A stretch of DNA of 64,000 nt from Daldinia sp. FL1419 (taxonomy: Eukaryota; Ascomycota; Sordariomycetes; Xylariales; Hypoxylaceae): assembly GCA_025201765.1 (NCBI GenBank), contig MU623347.1:372001-436000 (forward strand), written 5' to 3'. The position numbers and the translations under genes were made by a program. The stretch's first letter is position 1; each line of letters opens with the position of its first letter. Of the stretch, positions 23,424-37,059 are shown piece by piece. The notes under the pieces are model-generated. The model saw only the letters and a program-made list of their open reading frames with translations, searched no databases and was not told the origin of the DNA.

Positions 23424-26400
23424 TGAGATCGAATGCAAGGTTAGATAATTCCTTACAACATATCAAGCTATAATTTAGTAGCTGTTTGTATGTTTGCAAG
23501 CAAATGCTATGAAACCAAGAAACGACGTAAATAGAGATAGACGCTGAGTTGGTTGAATGTTTTGGGTATCTGCCGGGTAAAGGTCGTCTAGCGGCGCAGT
23601 TTCTAAGTGCACACGCCCACCCTCTGAGCTGTAAGTCGTCGAGCCGAATCACTGAGAGTGGCCAGAATCCCGGATAATTGGCCGTTAAGATTCAGCGTTG
23701 TGCTATCCAATCCTGACTGATTTTTGGGTTTCGGTTTCTGGTTTCTGGTTTCTAGTCGTCTATTAGAACCGTGAGGAAATACTGGAAGCGGTCTACGTGG
23801 TTGATGGCTAGATCAGATGGCGAACAGTGTCAGATTCTATAAGCTGACACAGGCGAAGGGATAATAGGGTCCCGACTCGCGTGATAGTCAAGTTTAGCCA
23901 ATGTACGATATGTACGATATGTATAAGTGAGCCTGTAAGTGAGCCGTTCGTATGTTTGCGTATGTGAGAAGACTTATTGTAACATGTGCCTCCTGCTTTA
24001 GTTAAAAGTTGGATGTATAGATACAGATACAGGTGAAAAGTTAATACGGATGGTTGATAATGAGGAAATATAATTCGAGAAAAGACAAGACAAAGTATGA
24101 AGAGAAGAGGGATTTGGGAGGATGAGGTATTGTATGTATGTATCTCGTAACCTATCGTAGGTATACGTTTTGTTACACAGCTAGCTTCAGATCTTGTTAC
24201 TTAGAGTCGGGGGTTACCCTGCTGAAAAATACAAAAAAATAATACTTAGAAAATGTAGGAGATGCAGGAATAACACGGTTCCCAAGATCCCAAACGATTT
24301 ACCAAAGTAACTACCAAGCGACTTTACCAGGCGACTCTGCCTTCCATGTTGTATGCTATGTAGTATGTAGTATGTAGTATGTAGTTAGTATATGTAGTTA
24401 TGTACTAAAACCTAGACCTCCATGGCCACTGCCCCATGGCGAGTACAACGAACAACTTGGTAACCGTTACCCCCCCTTGTCACAAATTCCGAAAGGTTGC
24501 CCTTTCCACTTACGACTTTTACGACTTGCGACTTGCGACTTGCGACTTGCGACGGCTAGAAAGGCTAGGTGTCGGCTCCGACGGCATGGTGTTGGTTCTC
24601 GTCCGCGGAAAGCACGAAATCACGAAAGCTCGGTACTTAACCTAGTCACTTACTTACATTGGATGTATGTAATTATAATGAGCGAATTGGCCGAGGATGC
24701 CTAACCTAGCCGGACATAACCTAGCCTTTCTAGGTCTGATCGTATAAGAAAAAAAGAGGTACAAGTATGGGGCAGCGGCTCGGGTAGAGCACATATGTAC
24801 CACTAAACTACCTAGTAGGTAACTGGGTAACTAACTAGGTAACTACCTGAACTACCTAGGTAGACTAGCTGCTACGTAAGGTATGTACTCGGTAAAGGGA
24901 ATAATAAGTGAGATCAGGGTCAGGGTCAAGGTCAGGGCTAGGAGGAGGCTAGTCATTACGGGGTTACGCCGATATAGAGCTAAAGGGATGCCTGGGAGAT
25001 CATAGATCATAAGGCGATAACCCCCCCCCTTCCCCCAGTATATACTATTCCAAGTAGTAGATTTGATTATATACATCCTTACCTGGGTACCTAAGGTATG
25101 CGTATTGGGTATGCAGGTAGGTATATGACAGGTCCAGGGGCTGGGCGGGTTATGAATTGCGGGTTGTAGTTTAAATGGTTACGGATTATGGATTGAGGGA
25201 AGAGACATGATGTTGATGTTGATTTCCAATTTGATGTGGGTCGGTACATTTTAGTCTAACGGAGCTGATCGACGAATACAGTCAAGGTACGTTTAATGTA
25301 TCTCCGTAGTGTTGGCAGTGGCCGTGCTCAGGTGCCTGCCCTTGTGTAAGCAGCTCGCGAAGTAGGTGCGGTTGGAGGGTTCGAGGTCGAGATGGAAAAG
25401 TCGAGGTGGGAGGTGGGAGTTTAAGGGTACGTACTCGTACTCCCGTAGCTCTCCTGGGTAGTTAGCTCGATTTACCGAAGTGCGCGTTTGTCAACCTATC
25501 ATCAGAGTTGCATGCTTGTGAAACGTGCTATATGTATATGGGGTAATTAGGAAGCGTAAGCGAGGGGTACCGTCGTAACGAACAGGAATCCCAAGAGAAC
25601 CGCTATTCGTATGCCCATGGTTCGATTTTTAAGCTCCCCTACTATTTACGCATTCTAGAAACAATTCAAGGAGATGCAGGCGATTGCTGGTGATGCTGAC
25701 AATCCAAAAAAGGAAAACAGAGAACGCCGACGTGTTACCCATGAAATTTTTAGGCCATAACAAATATGTATAATCCTAGTGCACAAAAAAGGAAGCCTTC
25801 CTCTTTTTTCCATTACCCTTCTTTTATTGTCGTGCCAAGTTTTAGGCGCTTAGTCGGTTATTAGCGAGCAGGGACGTTGTGCTGTCTGATTCAAACCCGT
25901 TGCGTACGGCAGCGAGAAAAGGAGAGAAAAAAGGCGAAAAAAGCCAAGATCTGTATAGTAAGTCCCGGGTTCCAGACCACGTATATGCACATACGGCTGA
26001 TACATAATCTACATAAAGTAGGCGGTAGGTAATTTGGAGAGTTGCCCAACTTCTTAAGATAGTACACTCCTCAATAATTCCCATGACGGCTAATTGGTAA
26101 CGAAAGGAGCTCGTGCGCCGGCACGTAGCACTCTAGTGTGATTCCAGTGTTCTGGGTGCACTAGTTGATAGTACTCGCAACTTTCTTTCCCTTGATTTGA
26201 GTGCAGGTACAATAGTATTAATGTAATTAGTGTACCTATGTACCATTCTGGTACCTACTATAGTATGGTAATTACCTAACGTAGCGAGGTAGTCTCTCCT
26301 AGTCTTTCTTAGTCTCTCTTTCCCCCGTACTGCCACGGCTTGGTAACGGCTTCATCTACCGCCTACAGAATAAGCTATCTTAGCTAGCATAGATCTAGTA

Positions 26401-29400
26401 CATTTATAGCACATCTACATAGTATAGCACGATATAGATTGAGCTATGTCACAACTATCTAACACTACTTATATAATAAAGTAGATAATGCTACGTAAAT
26501 GGGTTAGTTAGAATTAAACAACTGCATGGTCCTTTTGCAGACGGGACGCTTGCAGCCGCGCACTAACGCGATATAACACCCTTACAACACCCTAAGAAAG
26601 AGCCTAATGTCTAAGTTATTAACGACTGGAGTCGAGACTCCTCCTTATTAACGCTAGTCGTCCCAGGAATCCTGACTTCCGGAGACTAATTATTAGTTTG
26701 AATCTATCAAGTTTGCAAGGCTCCTGAGCTTTCTTGGGCTCCTGGGGTTGGCTTGAATTTCATGGGTTCATACGATCAGCACTCGAGAAAAAAATCTTGG
26801 ACAGGTCAAAATACTATACCAGATTGGGAAAGTCATTGGCGATATACAATGCACCCTTCCCCACCAGTTTCCACATTATCAACCCTCCTCCGGTCCTTTC
26901 GTTGTCGGCCGAGTGGGAGGAGCCGCTCGATGTACTGCGGTATAATACATAGTAGTATACGTGCATGGGGAGTAGGTAAATTCATCATCACTCCAAGCTA
27001 ACCGGACGGGATCTTGGTCCTAACGGACCTAGCTCAACTCACGGGACCAGACCTCTGGGCAAAACTTATGTATCCCACTTTCGTCCCTTTGGAAAGCCCC
27101 CGAAACTTGCATTCGCTAATATTCTCCTTCTAGGGAATGGGTTGATGGGGCTACGTAGGAAAGAGGAAGCCGGTCTTCTGTTCCATGCCCCCGCCACACA
27201 TGTAATGATCGCTGCAGAAGGGGCGGATGGCGTTTTTTTTTTTTTTTTTTTTTTTTTTGGTCTAAAGAGCCTTGCTGAACTGTCGCGAATCACTTTTCGT
27301 GAAATAGACCATCAGATTATAAACAAATTGTCGCAGACGTGCCGACCCCCCATCGAAAGACGGGGAGGAAAAGAATCTCGCATCTGGCATCTGGCATCTG
27401 ACATCTGACATCTGGCAGTTACAGTGTTAGTTCGGCGGTATTCGTAGATCGTTGGACATGCCGGCATCGAGTCCGGCCGAAAAGTCCGGAGAACCAGCAG
27501 CCAGGGAAGAAAACAAAAGCCGATGACATGTGGAGAGACAATACCCCTCCAATAATAAGACGATGGCATGGGCTTGGCTAGGTATCTTAGAACTTAGAGG
27601 CTGCCCAGCTGCGACCGGCAATTGTTTTCTATCACCGGCAGCTAAGTCGCAAACTAAAATTATCATACAAGGGTATCTATTCATCGACTCGTCAATACTT
27701 CGAGTTTATGGTAATTGAGCACATGTTGTGTCGCCTTTTGGTACGGCACATTTGGCTTGTACTACTTGGGTTTGAAGAGTTGGCATGTTAGGAGCCTCAT
27801 AAGTCAGCTCTATTGACAGCTCAGGGCCTCTTCCATTGGCCTGTCCACAAGTCTGCGATGGGGCTTTTAAGTGGAAAACCTGGCGGAGGAGTCAACCGAA
27901 CATGTTCGCCACCAAGTCGCGTACTCGGCGGAAGCACGGATGGGGCACATGGCTGAATTGGTTACCCCAGCTCGCTACGGCTTCTCGAGACTCGAAAGCG
28001 CCTTTTTTACTCCACGCAGTCCACCGGCATACTTGTTGTTGCTTTCGTATGTATGTAGTTTATTTCATGCTCCCTAGATATCGACCAGACCATGGACTGG
28101 TGATCCTATTGACTCGAACCAGCTGATTGGGTTAAAGCAATCAACATTTCGGCGTTTCTTCTAGTGGTCACAATGCCCATGTGACCAACCCGACCGCCGG
28201 AGGAAATTTTTCTTTATGACCTATCGCAATGCCAGCAAACCTGGTGGCACTCGGTCAGACTAAGGGATGCAACGCGAGAGCCCTCAGAAGGTTTCCCTCA
28301 TACGACAACCCAAGAATGGACGCTTGCAGGTCATCATCTCCTAAATGCGCAGTCAAATCAAAGTTGGCGTGGCAATTCAGAAACTGGACAGGCCACGAGC
28401 CTATCTGGCGTCGATTTTCAAACCGTCAGATTTAATCGATGATGGCCTAGCTTTCTCTGCTTTCTCTGCTTTCTCTGCTAAAGGAGCTAGAAGTTAGGTG
28501 CTAGATGCTAGTTAGGGAGTCATCTTAGTGATCTATCTAGTCTTGAAGATCAAGCCACGTCTCATCATCCCGTCCAGTCCATGCAGCTCCTCCGCTGCGT
28601 CATGCCCATGTCGAACAGGACACGTACAGATTAGCGAAATGTCCCTCGTGGCTCAGTAATCCTCAGTGCCGAATTTCACTGAACTTTTACAAGGCTTGGC
28701 TGACCTGATACATACGGTACACCATGATCGACGCCCCCGGACGTATGTAAGGGCCATCGCTTCCTGCCCGCAAGAGCAAGGTTCTGTCGCGGAATAGTCA
28801 AGGATGATTGCCCCCCTGGATGAGCTTGAGCTAGTAACACCTTGGCCTATCAAATATGTATTAAATATTTTATCTGGGCAAAATGCTGATTCCGAGGTTG
28901 TGTCACTCGCGACGAGAAAACCCGAGTAATTGCGGCTCAAAGTTTTTTTATTTTTTATTTTTTTTTAACTACCCTTTTTAGAAAGCAAACATGGATCCTC
29001 GCCGTCGTCATTACCATCCCATGTCGGACACGAGCTCAGTACCACCGAGTAAAACTAACTTCTTACTCATCTCTTAATAGATCCTACTGACGTTTCGAGA
29101 GAAACCTCCTAGGGTCAATAAGCAATGCTATCCTAGCCAACAATGATAGGGCGCCTAGGCAATTAATCCTTCCGCAGGGTCTCACAGTAGTTCCAGGCGC
29201 GTAAGCGAGAGGCGACAATAATATCACAATACGGCTGAGCTGAGAATGGCGCGTGTTGGCGTTGTATGCTGTAAGTTGAAGGAGAGAAGTGGACTGAACT
29301 AGGTTAGATTTTTAGACTAGTACAAAAACGAGAAAAATGGTCCAAATCATGTCAAGGTAAGTGAAGGGTTTCGTCGGCATTTGCACAATTGTTCCCCCTA

Positions 29401-30950
29401 TGATCCGTGCCCCCCATTGCGCTGGGATCTTGGACGGACGCTAGTTAAAACGACGGATTTGCATGGTTACTGGTAGCGTAGTGTAGCTGTTAGGTGATAG
29501 TGTATTTGTTAGTGTGTAACTGCATTGCTATTATCTATTATGAATGTAAAAAAGAGAATTGGTGCCTGGAGAAGGAAAGTGCCCGGACCCGGACTTATCT
29601 TTCCCTTGACGTTTGCAATAAAACCCATAAAACCCACCTGTTAAGAATTGAGGATCGGCTGTTAGACAGGGCCATGTGGCTGGGTCGCACTCAGCTCCAG
29701 CTTCCTTCGCGGCTGCAGATGCTTGCCGAGCGGCGCCATGTGCCCCGTGCGTGTGAAGTACCTAACAAGTACACTGATATTATCCTCATGGCTTATCGGA
29801 TGTACTTGTACGTACATTCTTCTCGTTCTAATGGCTGCATTCTGACTCCTTGTTCAGCTATCTTAGCTTACCTAGGTATGGCTGGCAGGTATGTATTGTT
29901 ATATTGCGCCTAAGCTTAGGTAGGTATAGGATTTCGTGTACTTAATGCCGAAGTGACATGATTTTCATATTGGAATTGGATCCTTTTCTCGGTAGTCGCC
30001 AATGCCGCCAATGCCGCCAACGCCGCCAATGCTGCCAATACTACTAATTGCTAATGGGGAACTACTATTGAGTAAGGGACTTATCAGCGCTCGTCAATTA
30101 CTATGGAGTAATGGAGCTCAAATATTGAAAATGGGGCCGAGTAGGTGAGCAGATGGTGACCGAAATTTTGAATTTATTTCCTTTCGAGTACAACGTAGTA
30201 CGTACTATAGGTAGTATAAATCAGATAAGAAGTGGGCGAGATCGGTAAATCAGAGGAGCTCGGGCCAATAGAAGCTTGATTTATCGGCTTCTAGAAGCTT
30301 AGAACCGTTCGACGGACCGGAGCAGCCCCGGGAAGCGAACCCGAGGAAACAAGGGACCTCGAATTGTTCGTGCTTTCCTTACATTTCCTCACTTTCCTCT
30401 TTAGGGCCTAACCCCGAGGCTCTACCAATAGCCTTCCCAATAAACCGGATCAACGTGCCCCAGAACAAAAATCCTCCCTCACCTTTTAGGTTAATGTACA
30501 TACGAAAATGTACAAACAAACGGTGATGACCCATGTATTTTTAACCCATGTCAATCGTGGACCAGAACCCTTGCTAATATAACCCTAGACGTACCCAGAA
30601 ATACCCAGAAATACCCAGCTACCGACCCCGAGCTCCTTTTATTCATCTATTTTCTTGGTGCTTAACTACTTTTGACGCTTAGCTACGCGCTGACATATTA
30701 TTACCCATATATCGTCATGTTAGGAGCCGCTGCAACGTATCAATCGGGGTTGTTGGCACACTCCGGTGCCCGTTAGAAGCCGAGTCGCTTCTGGATCCCG
30801 TAACGCACATACGTAATCTTATGATTGTCGAATTCCCAATATTACGCCGGGCCCGATCTACCTCGGCAGTCACCTGCGAGCGAGCAAAAACAGAAATTTG
30901 GTCTCGTTAGGTTTCTCTCTCTCTCTTTTTTTTTTTTTTTTTGGCTGCTG
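23424..30950. other. Large gene desert upstream of the Zn2Cys6 gene (left part)
   Basis: No convincing gene. The first 1-2 kb should contain the promoter and leader of the minus-strand regulator. Repeats include 'tagtatg' at 24355-24385, 'cttgcga' at 24527-24556, 'catctg' at 27378-27416, 'tttctctgc' at 28453-28480 and 'gccgccaat' at 30000-30045. Poly-T tracts lie at 27233-27258 and 30926-30942. One 34-codon coding-like stretch is listed separately. Confidence 0.6.
25659..25760 (+). pseudogene. Possible orphan terminal exon or gene relic
   Basis: A 33-residue open stretch follows a good acceptor (ttctag at 25653-25658) and ends at TAA. Its content is charged and protein-like (begins KQFKEMQAIAGD, then a Lys/Arg/Glu-rich stretch, ending EIFRP). 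I found no upstream exon or start that joins to it, and I do not recognise the family. It may be a relic exon, the end of a short unrecognised gene, or chance. Confidence 0.2.
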
Positions 30951-33900
30951 ACAGCCATGACAAGCCATGGATAAGCCAAGGAAAGCCCAAAACTCGAGCT
31001 CATTCCGTCTGCCCAGACATTTTATGATTCATAGCGCGCATCCACACGGGGAACAACGTTGTTAAGTCGTTGATTGACAGCCGAGTTAGCTGCGCTGCGC
31101 CGTGTTAATACATGCACGAGGCAAATCCTTCATGCCGGCCACGTTCTGTGGCGCTCTACGACCTATCGTATTGGTCTGGTCTCATTCATCCAAATAGCGA
31201 CGGATTCTGCGATATTGCAACGGGGTTGTTTCCGCTTCGCATATACTAACTATGCCGCCCATGTATGTCTATGTGTGTCTATGTATGTCTATATATGTCT
31301 ATATATGTGGATGTGTGCGCATATAATAGCGTCTTATGTATAAGACAGGCTCAGCAGCTAGCAACCCGAGCAACCGAGCAACCAGCGATTAGCGACTGAG
31401 AACTTAGCAGCCCACCCAGCGAGCGACAGGAGACGAGAAGGTGGGTGCCCGCGGGGTCAACTGGCCGGTGTCTATTTTTAGTTCCACCAAAGTATGGGAC
31501 ATCAATATATTATCAGACGGGTATTATGGTGAATGGTAACGGTTGTTGGCTCTAATCTACCCACAGCGCAACCGCAACCGGGTAGATACAGCAAAATCCT
31601 ACCGAATGACAAGGTAGGTTTTTTAAGTAAAGTGTCCGATAGGAGGTCTAGAGTAATCCACAAGTCGACAAGTCCATAGTCCAAATCTTTGCGGTGGGCT
31701 CCGGATCTTTATTTTCTTACGACATCCAGATCCGCAAGGTCAGCAATATACATGTGTACATATACACGTACATATACACATACATATAGTATATACCGAC
31801 GCTACGTACGTACATGAGGTACTCACACGACCATGCCTCGTGAGATCTCGTCGTGTGTGTGTCGCGCAGCCGCATAGGATCATGTGTTGAGATTCAGGGC
31901 TGATCCAACGAGAGACACAACGGGCACGCGATGGGGGGGTGGAATTCAACACCGCCTTTCCTTTTTTTTTTTTGTCTTCTTTTTCTTTTCTAACCTTGTA
32001 GGATTTAGGAGGATTTGTGCGATTGTGCGGCACAAGAACCATTGTCTGCATCTTCGGCCCGGTCCCATTGATCTGCAAGCCAGACTAACCTCGGATGTTG
32101 TGCATAACACATCTTATGAAGAGAGACATGAAGAACGAACTGTTCCGTGTTTATGCTCCGTACCTAGGTAGGTATACGGATCCGTACTTCGTACTATTAG
32201 TTAGTTACTATTAACTATGAGAAAGTTTGCATAATCTGTCTGGACCCTTCTTAATTTTAATAAACATCTCCGAAGTCATCGACGGCGCTAAAAACCCATA
32301 TACCGGATACGCTTCTGGGCTCTTAATTTAACAAGGTTGCGTTCACCTGAACCAATGCCGACTGCCCTGAAGCATGCAATATGAAAGCTACTATATCCAA
32401 CGCCTCGGCCTCGCATGAGAAATCTCACCTTAGGGTACATACCGGTACCACACACGCTCTCTCATTCTGTCATCTTCGGTTCGCTTGCCCCTCGACGCCG
32501 GCAATATCTTGCGGGAAATAGGCTGTTATCCTAAGCTGCTTACGGCATAAGCCACAAGACAGCGGAGGCAATCCGGTCAGAATAGAGGCTGAAAACACGC
32601 TCTTATTACTCTCATTAGTTACTCTTAGTTATTACTCTTATTAACGTTGATGACGATATGTGTGTGCGACCATTGACTACGTACCTACCAATACGATCCA
32701 ATCCAATATAATATTTCACTTAATAACACCGATTGAACGTGGTACCTACATAACTTCGTGTTCCACACTAGAAGAGCAAGATAAAAAGAATCTTCTCCCA
32801 GAAGTAACCAACGTCTCGAGTAAGGGGTACCAGTTCATGAGACATGCCCCGGAGTAGGGGGGAGCTGCAGGAGCAATACCGATGCAATTTCATCTTGCAG
32901 CCGAGTCCAGAACAAGTGGCCGAGGCTTGGGGGATCAAGGGGCGCCCCACGATTTTAACTAACTCGCATGACGAGCAGAGACGTCCCTGCAGAGGGGGGG
33001 GGAAGAAGCCTAGGGGGGGTGGACAAATATGTACAAGTCTCCCACAACTAATTATTAGTCACCAAGTCGGCATTCGTTTAAAATAATATCGTGTCGATAT
33101 CGTATTCGTACAGTACAAAGCGGTTAAGAACGATCAATGCCGTGGCTCTCGGAGGGGGGAGTAGTGCCGGCCGGGTTTCGGGACTCGAACCATGCACGAA
33201 CAAGTTAAGTTCTTTTTTTTTTTTTTTTTTTTTTTCCTTCCTTGCACTTTATTTATTCTTCTTTAATTTCGAGACAGCGAGGGGTCGGCATAATAAACTA
33301 GTAATAAGACCCGGGTTGGGGCGATCAGCACGTGCGAAGATCTCGTCAACGGCTCTCCCTCCCATAGGTAAGCCACAAGGAAGATCGACCGGGACACCAT
33401 TCGTCGGTCGTCGTATGCGTCTTTTCAGCTTCTCTGCAAATGACGAGACCAACCTGCCAACGCTGCCCGCCTCACTATTTGGGGTTACAACTGTGGCGTC
33501 ATTGAGCAGTATTGATCAACATTCGCAACGTACCCGCTAGGAAGGTCGAAATTTCGCGCCCCCGACGGCCGGCACTCGGTCTGGGACATGGTGGACGTGG
33601 ACGTGGTGGACGTGGTGGACGTTTATTAATCCGTCTTATTTATCTCCCGGCCTTCGACGTCCCTCTTTCGCCCCTGTTTCGTCCCTGATGCGCGCGCGCA
33701 TACCACACTACCACACTACCACATTACCACATTACCACCATCACCATCACCACATTTAAATGGTACATGGCTAGGAATCGAGACGGGGTTCCAAAGTGAC
33801 GTGTCGAGCCGTACATTAATGAGCCGTAAGCGATCTAGTTAGTGAGATCTTAGCAAACGACCGAAAGGACGAAGTCGTTTCCGGGTTCGGTAGGTACGAA

Positions 33901-36376
33901 TGGGAGGGAAAAGGATAAAGCGAAATAAAACGAAATAAAATGAAATAAGGTAAAATAAAATAAGAAATAATCAAGGGCCCTCGCCGGTCTAGACTAGGTT
34001 AGTATACTGGGAGTTATATCTCCGCCTATTATACGCATGCGAACCCTAGGTTATATACGCGTATTGTGCGTGTAGGGATACAGACACGGTATATCGATGC
34101 GTGTGATGTATGTATGGAATGTACGGAATGTATGGAATGTATAACTAGATGTATAGACGTATAGATGTATACGTAGATGGTACGGGCTGGCACGATAATA
34201 TGCGAATCCCGTAGCCGGCAATGTACGATGTACGAAGCGGAAATGTCTTGGAAGGCTTCGCGAAGCTACGGTACCTAGATTTCCAAAAAGCGTCGCTAAG
34301 CCGAAAATAATGAAATCTGAACCGAATCGTGGGTATCTTTGGTCGTGCCATTCGGCGAAACGAGGCGAGATACCCGGCTGCAGGTCAAAGCAGCAACGGC
34401 TGGTTGGGTGGTAAGGTGGATGGTGGTGGTCCTTGGGGCCATGTTTATTATGTGCCGCAAACCAGGATGACAAAAGTCCCATTCGTAGAGTAGCATTGCC
34501 GAAGACGAACCTCCGTGCTATTGCGGAATAGGGTGGACGTGCATAGGCGCATAGGTGCGTAGGCACACAGACGTGTCACTCGTCACTACTTCTAGTGTAT
34601 ACTAGTTACATATTATATACCGCGTCGAGGTATAACTATGGTGTATTATACATGGTATGTAGGTAGGTAGTTAATACTAGTGTAATTACCGATGCCGTAT
34701 ACTAACTACTACGCATACCACGTAGCCAACGCAACTAGACTACCTATCTTTCAGACGACGCCGTTACCTCATACAGAGTGTAAAGTTATATTGGTGTAAC
34801 TAGTCCATGGATAGTGGAACATATATACGCGAAGAGAAGAAAAAAGAAGAGAAGAAAAAAGAAGAAAAGAAAAAGAAAAGATGGGAGTTTATTAGCAACA
34901 ACTACTTCGTAACTAGGTACAATACCTACCTGGTTATATACAACATGTAATGTAATGTAGCACCCATATCGTAGCACTATGCCGTCGTACTATATGTATG
35001 TATGTACGTTACTCTCAGCCTTCTCGACCCTTCTTACACGACACGACATACAAGAAAGCTGCCTCGATATGTAGGGTCAGCTTAGGGTATGTATATTGTT
35101 ATGCATAACCGTCTTGCCATACGAGTACTGCCGGAAGTGGATAGCTGGGCTAGTTAGCTGTCTGGAGGGTAAACGTGGTGTGGTGACGTGCCCAAGCACT
35201 CTCGACGAGAGACCGTTAGCGGAGGTTGGACCTGAGAAGAAGGAGGAGGATGGAAAATACCCTCTTCTTTTTTTTTCAGCTGAACCTGAACTGACGACGG
35301 CGCCCCGTGATAGGAAGGGATTATTACGCGCTGTACGTTTCCGTCACGTTTCTCCCCTCGTGGCGTGCATGGAGACCGGGAATATCGGCAATTGATCAGC
35401 ATCCTTCAGAAGTCCCGCCTGTCGCTGGGAGGTTTGTTAGGTGACGGCCCTGGGCGATACGCCGTATACATACAATTCACCTTTACCACAAGTCTACCAT
35501 GTCCTATATACCAGACCAAGTACATACGCAGCCCACGTCAACCTTCACACATTCCAAAACTCCGAAAGAGTCGAGGTAAGCAGTGAATCACGCTCGTCAC
35601 TTTACCTCCGGCCCTGGGCGGCGGCGGCAGAAGCAGCAGCAAGTAAACAAGTCCAGCTACCGGTACATAGCGCAGTGTTACGGTGCCGTACTATTCTTAG
35701 AAAAATAAAATCAAGAAGCAGGCGATATGAGAGATTGTTCTCGAAAGGTACCTAAACCTGCCTGCCGTCGCCTCGCCTCCTACCCAAGCCTGCCTGCCTG
35801 CTTGATTCATCTCTGATCTAATAATAAACCCCTAACTGTATATTATCTACCTGCATACCTCAACTTTATCCATCTCCCGCCTTCCGCCGTACGTAAGAAA
35901 CCTAGCGGGATCGTACATAGATGGAATGGGATGGGATGGGATGGGTGAGGATTTGAAATGATGAGATTTGGATCATTCTGGGTTTGGTCTGGTTCAGGTT
36001 GACCACCCGCCTTCTCCCGCATCCAAGGAAGCAAACGCGAAACCAGAGCAAGCAAGACCCAAATATGGATGGGAAGGATTCGAGATAATTGTTCCGCGAT
36101 ACGCAAGAGAGCAAAAATACATTCAACTCCTCTTACATACAGCTCTCTTACATATACATACATTACGGTGACGCGAACCGCCTTAACCACGGTCCCGTCC
36201 CCTTCGGTACTCCAATAGCGCACGATTCAACTTCCTAGCTAGGCCTGCTTCTTTTTTTCTTTTTCTTGTTCTTCTTACTTGCGGCTGTTGGCAGCGCGGC
36301 TTTCCCAAAGTCGCTACTATCCCCCCTGTCCGTTATCCAAGATGGAGACGCGGAATGTCCTATTGAAGATACACTA
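30951..36376. other. Large gene desert (right part)
   Basis: No convincing gene on either strand. Repeats include TGTCTATG-type at 31264-31312, poly-T at 33213-33235, 'ggacgtggt' at 33584-33622, 'taccaca' at 33704-33757, 'gaagaaaa' at 34835-34882 and 'gggat' at 35921-35946. A TACCTAGGTA palindrome lies at 32161-32170. The longest open frames pass through poly-T or repeats and look random. Confidence 0.6.
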
Positions 36377-36635
36377 CACCTCCGCCAGGATGGTAAACGT
36401 TAGTGGCCTCCACCGCTCCATTTAAGGTCCCGCAAGTAACTTATCAGCAGTTTTGATAGAAAAAATACCTAATAGCTTTATTTGACCACGGTGTTGTGGC
36501 TTGTGCAAATAGAAAATTCCAGAGATAGATAAGTAAAAGCCAGGGGATTTCTTATATAAAATTCCCTGGTAGTTACGTTGATGTCCTAACTGGAGCCGGT
36601 GGAGGCCGCTAACGTTTACCATCCTGGCAGAGGTG
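36377..36635. mobile_element. MITE with 44 bp TIRs and TA target duplication
   Basis: A 259 bp element. The left end (36377-36420) and the reverse complement of the right end (about 36592-36635) match over about 44 bases, starting CACCTCYGCCAGGATGG, with two substitutions and one 1-base indel. A TA dinucleotide flanks each side (36375-36376 and 36636-36637), the target duplication made by Tc1/mariner-type transposases. The core carries no transposase, so it would be non-autonomous. The open frame crossing it on the minus strand is incidental. Confidence 0.8.
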
Positions 36636-37059
36636 TATATGTAAGGGGATAGGGGCATAGCATCGGCATATAGTTCATGATCCACATGGACGACGATCCC
36701 GTCAGCCACCCGGATTTGTTTGGCTATGGAATTGCACGTTTCGTTTCGATGCCTCGATCCATATGCGATCCCTAGTGTCCAGCATTTCCTCGTGTTCGAC
36801 GCCGTCGCCTCATGACCTGTTCTAAGCGAGGCGACGCCAAGTTCTGATGCGATATCCGCTGCACGGCGTAGCACACAAGAGTAAAGAAGATTGCATTGCT
36901 CCGCGCCTTGGTTCTAATAGCAAGTTTCATTTTGATGCCATCGTACATGTGGAATCATTGCGTTGGGCTAACATGTATCCGGACGATATAACTACGTCCT
37001 AAATAAGAAAGATTTATGCTAGACAAACAAACATTTCCTCCGTAACTACCTTACCTAGT
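36636..37059. other. Intergenic between MITE and ADE6
   Basis: About 420 bases without a supported gene; the right part is probably the 3' UTR and terminator region of ADE6. Confidence 0.5.

Noticed and set aside
28449..28482. Short direct repeats that might suggest a CRISPR-like array
   Set aside because: Contiguous tandem microsatellite copies without spacers, in a eukaryotic genome.
33091..33540. 149-codon plus-strand frame
   Set aside because: Runs through a 23-base poly-T (poly-Phe) and lacks any conserved segment.
36422..36874. 150-codon minus-strand frame
   Set aside because: Half of it is MITE sequence including one inverted repeat; no protein family fits.
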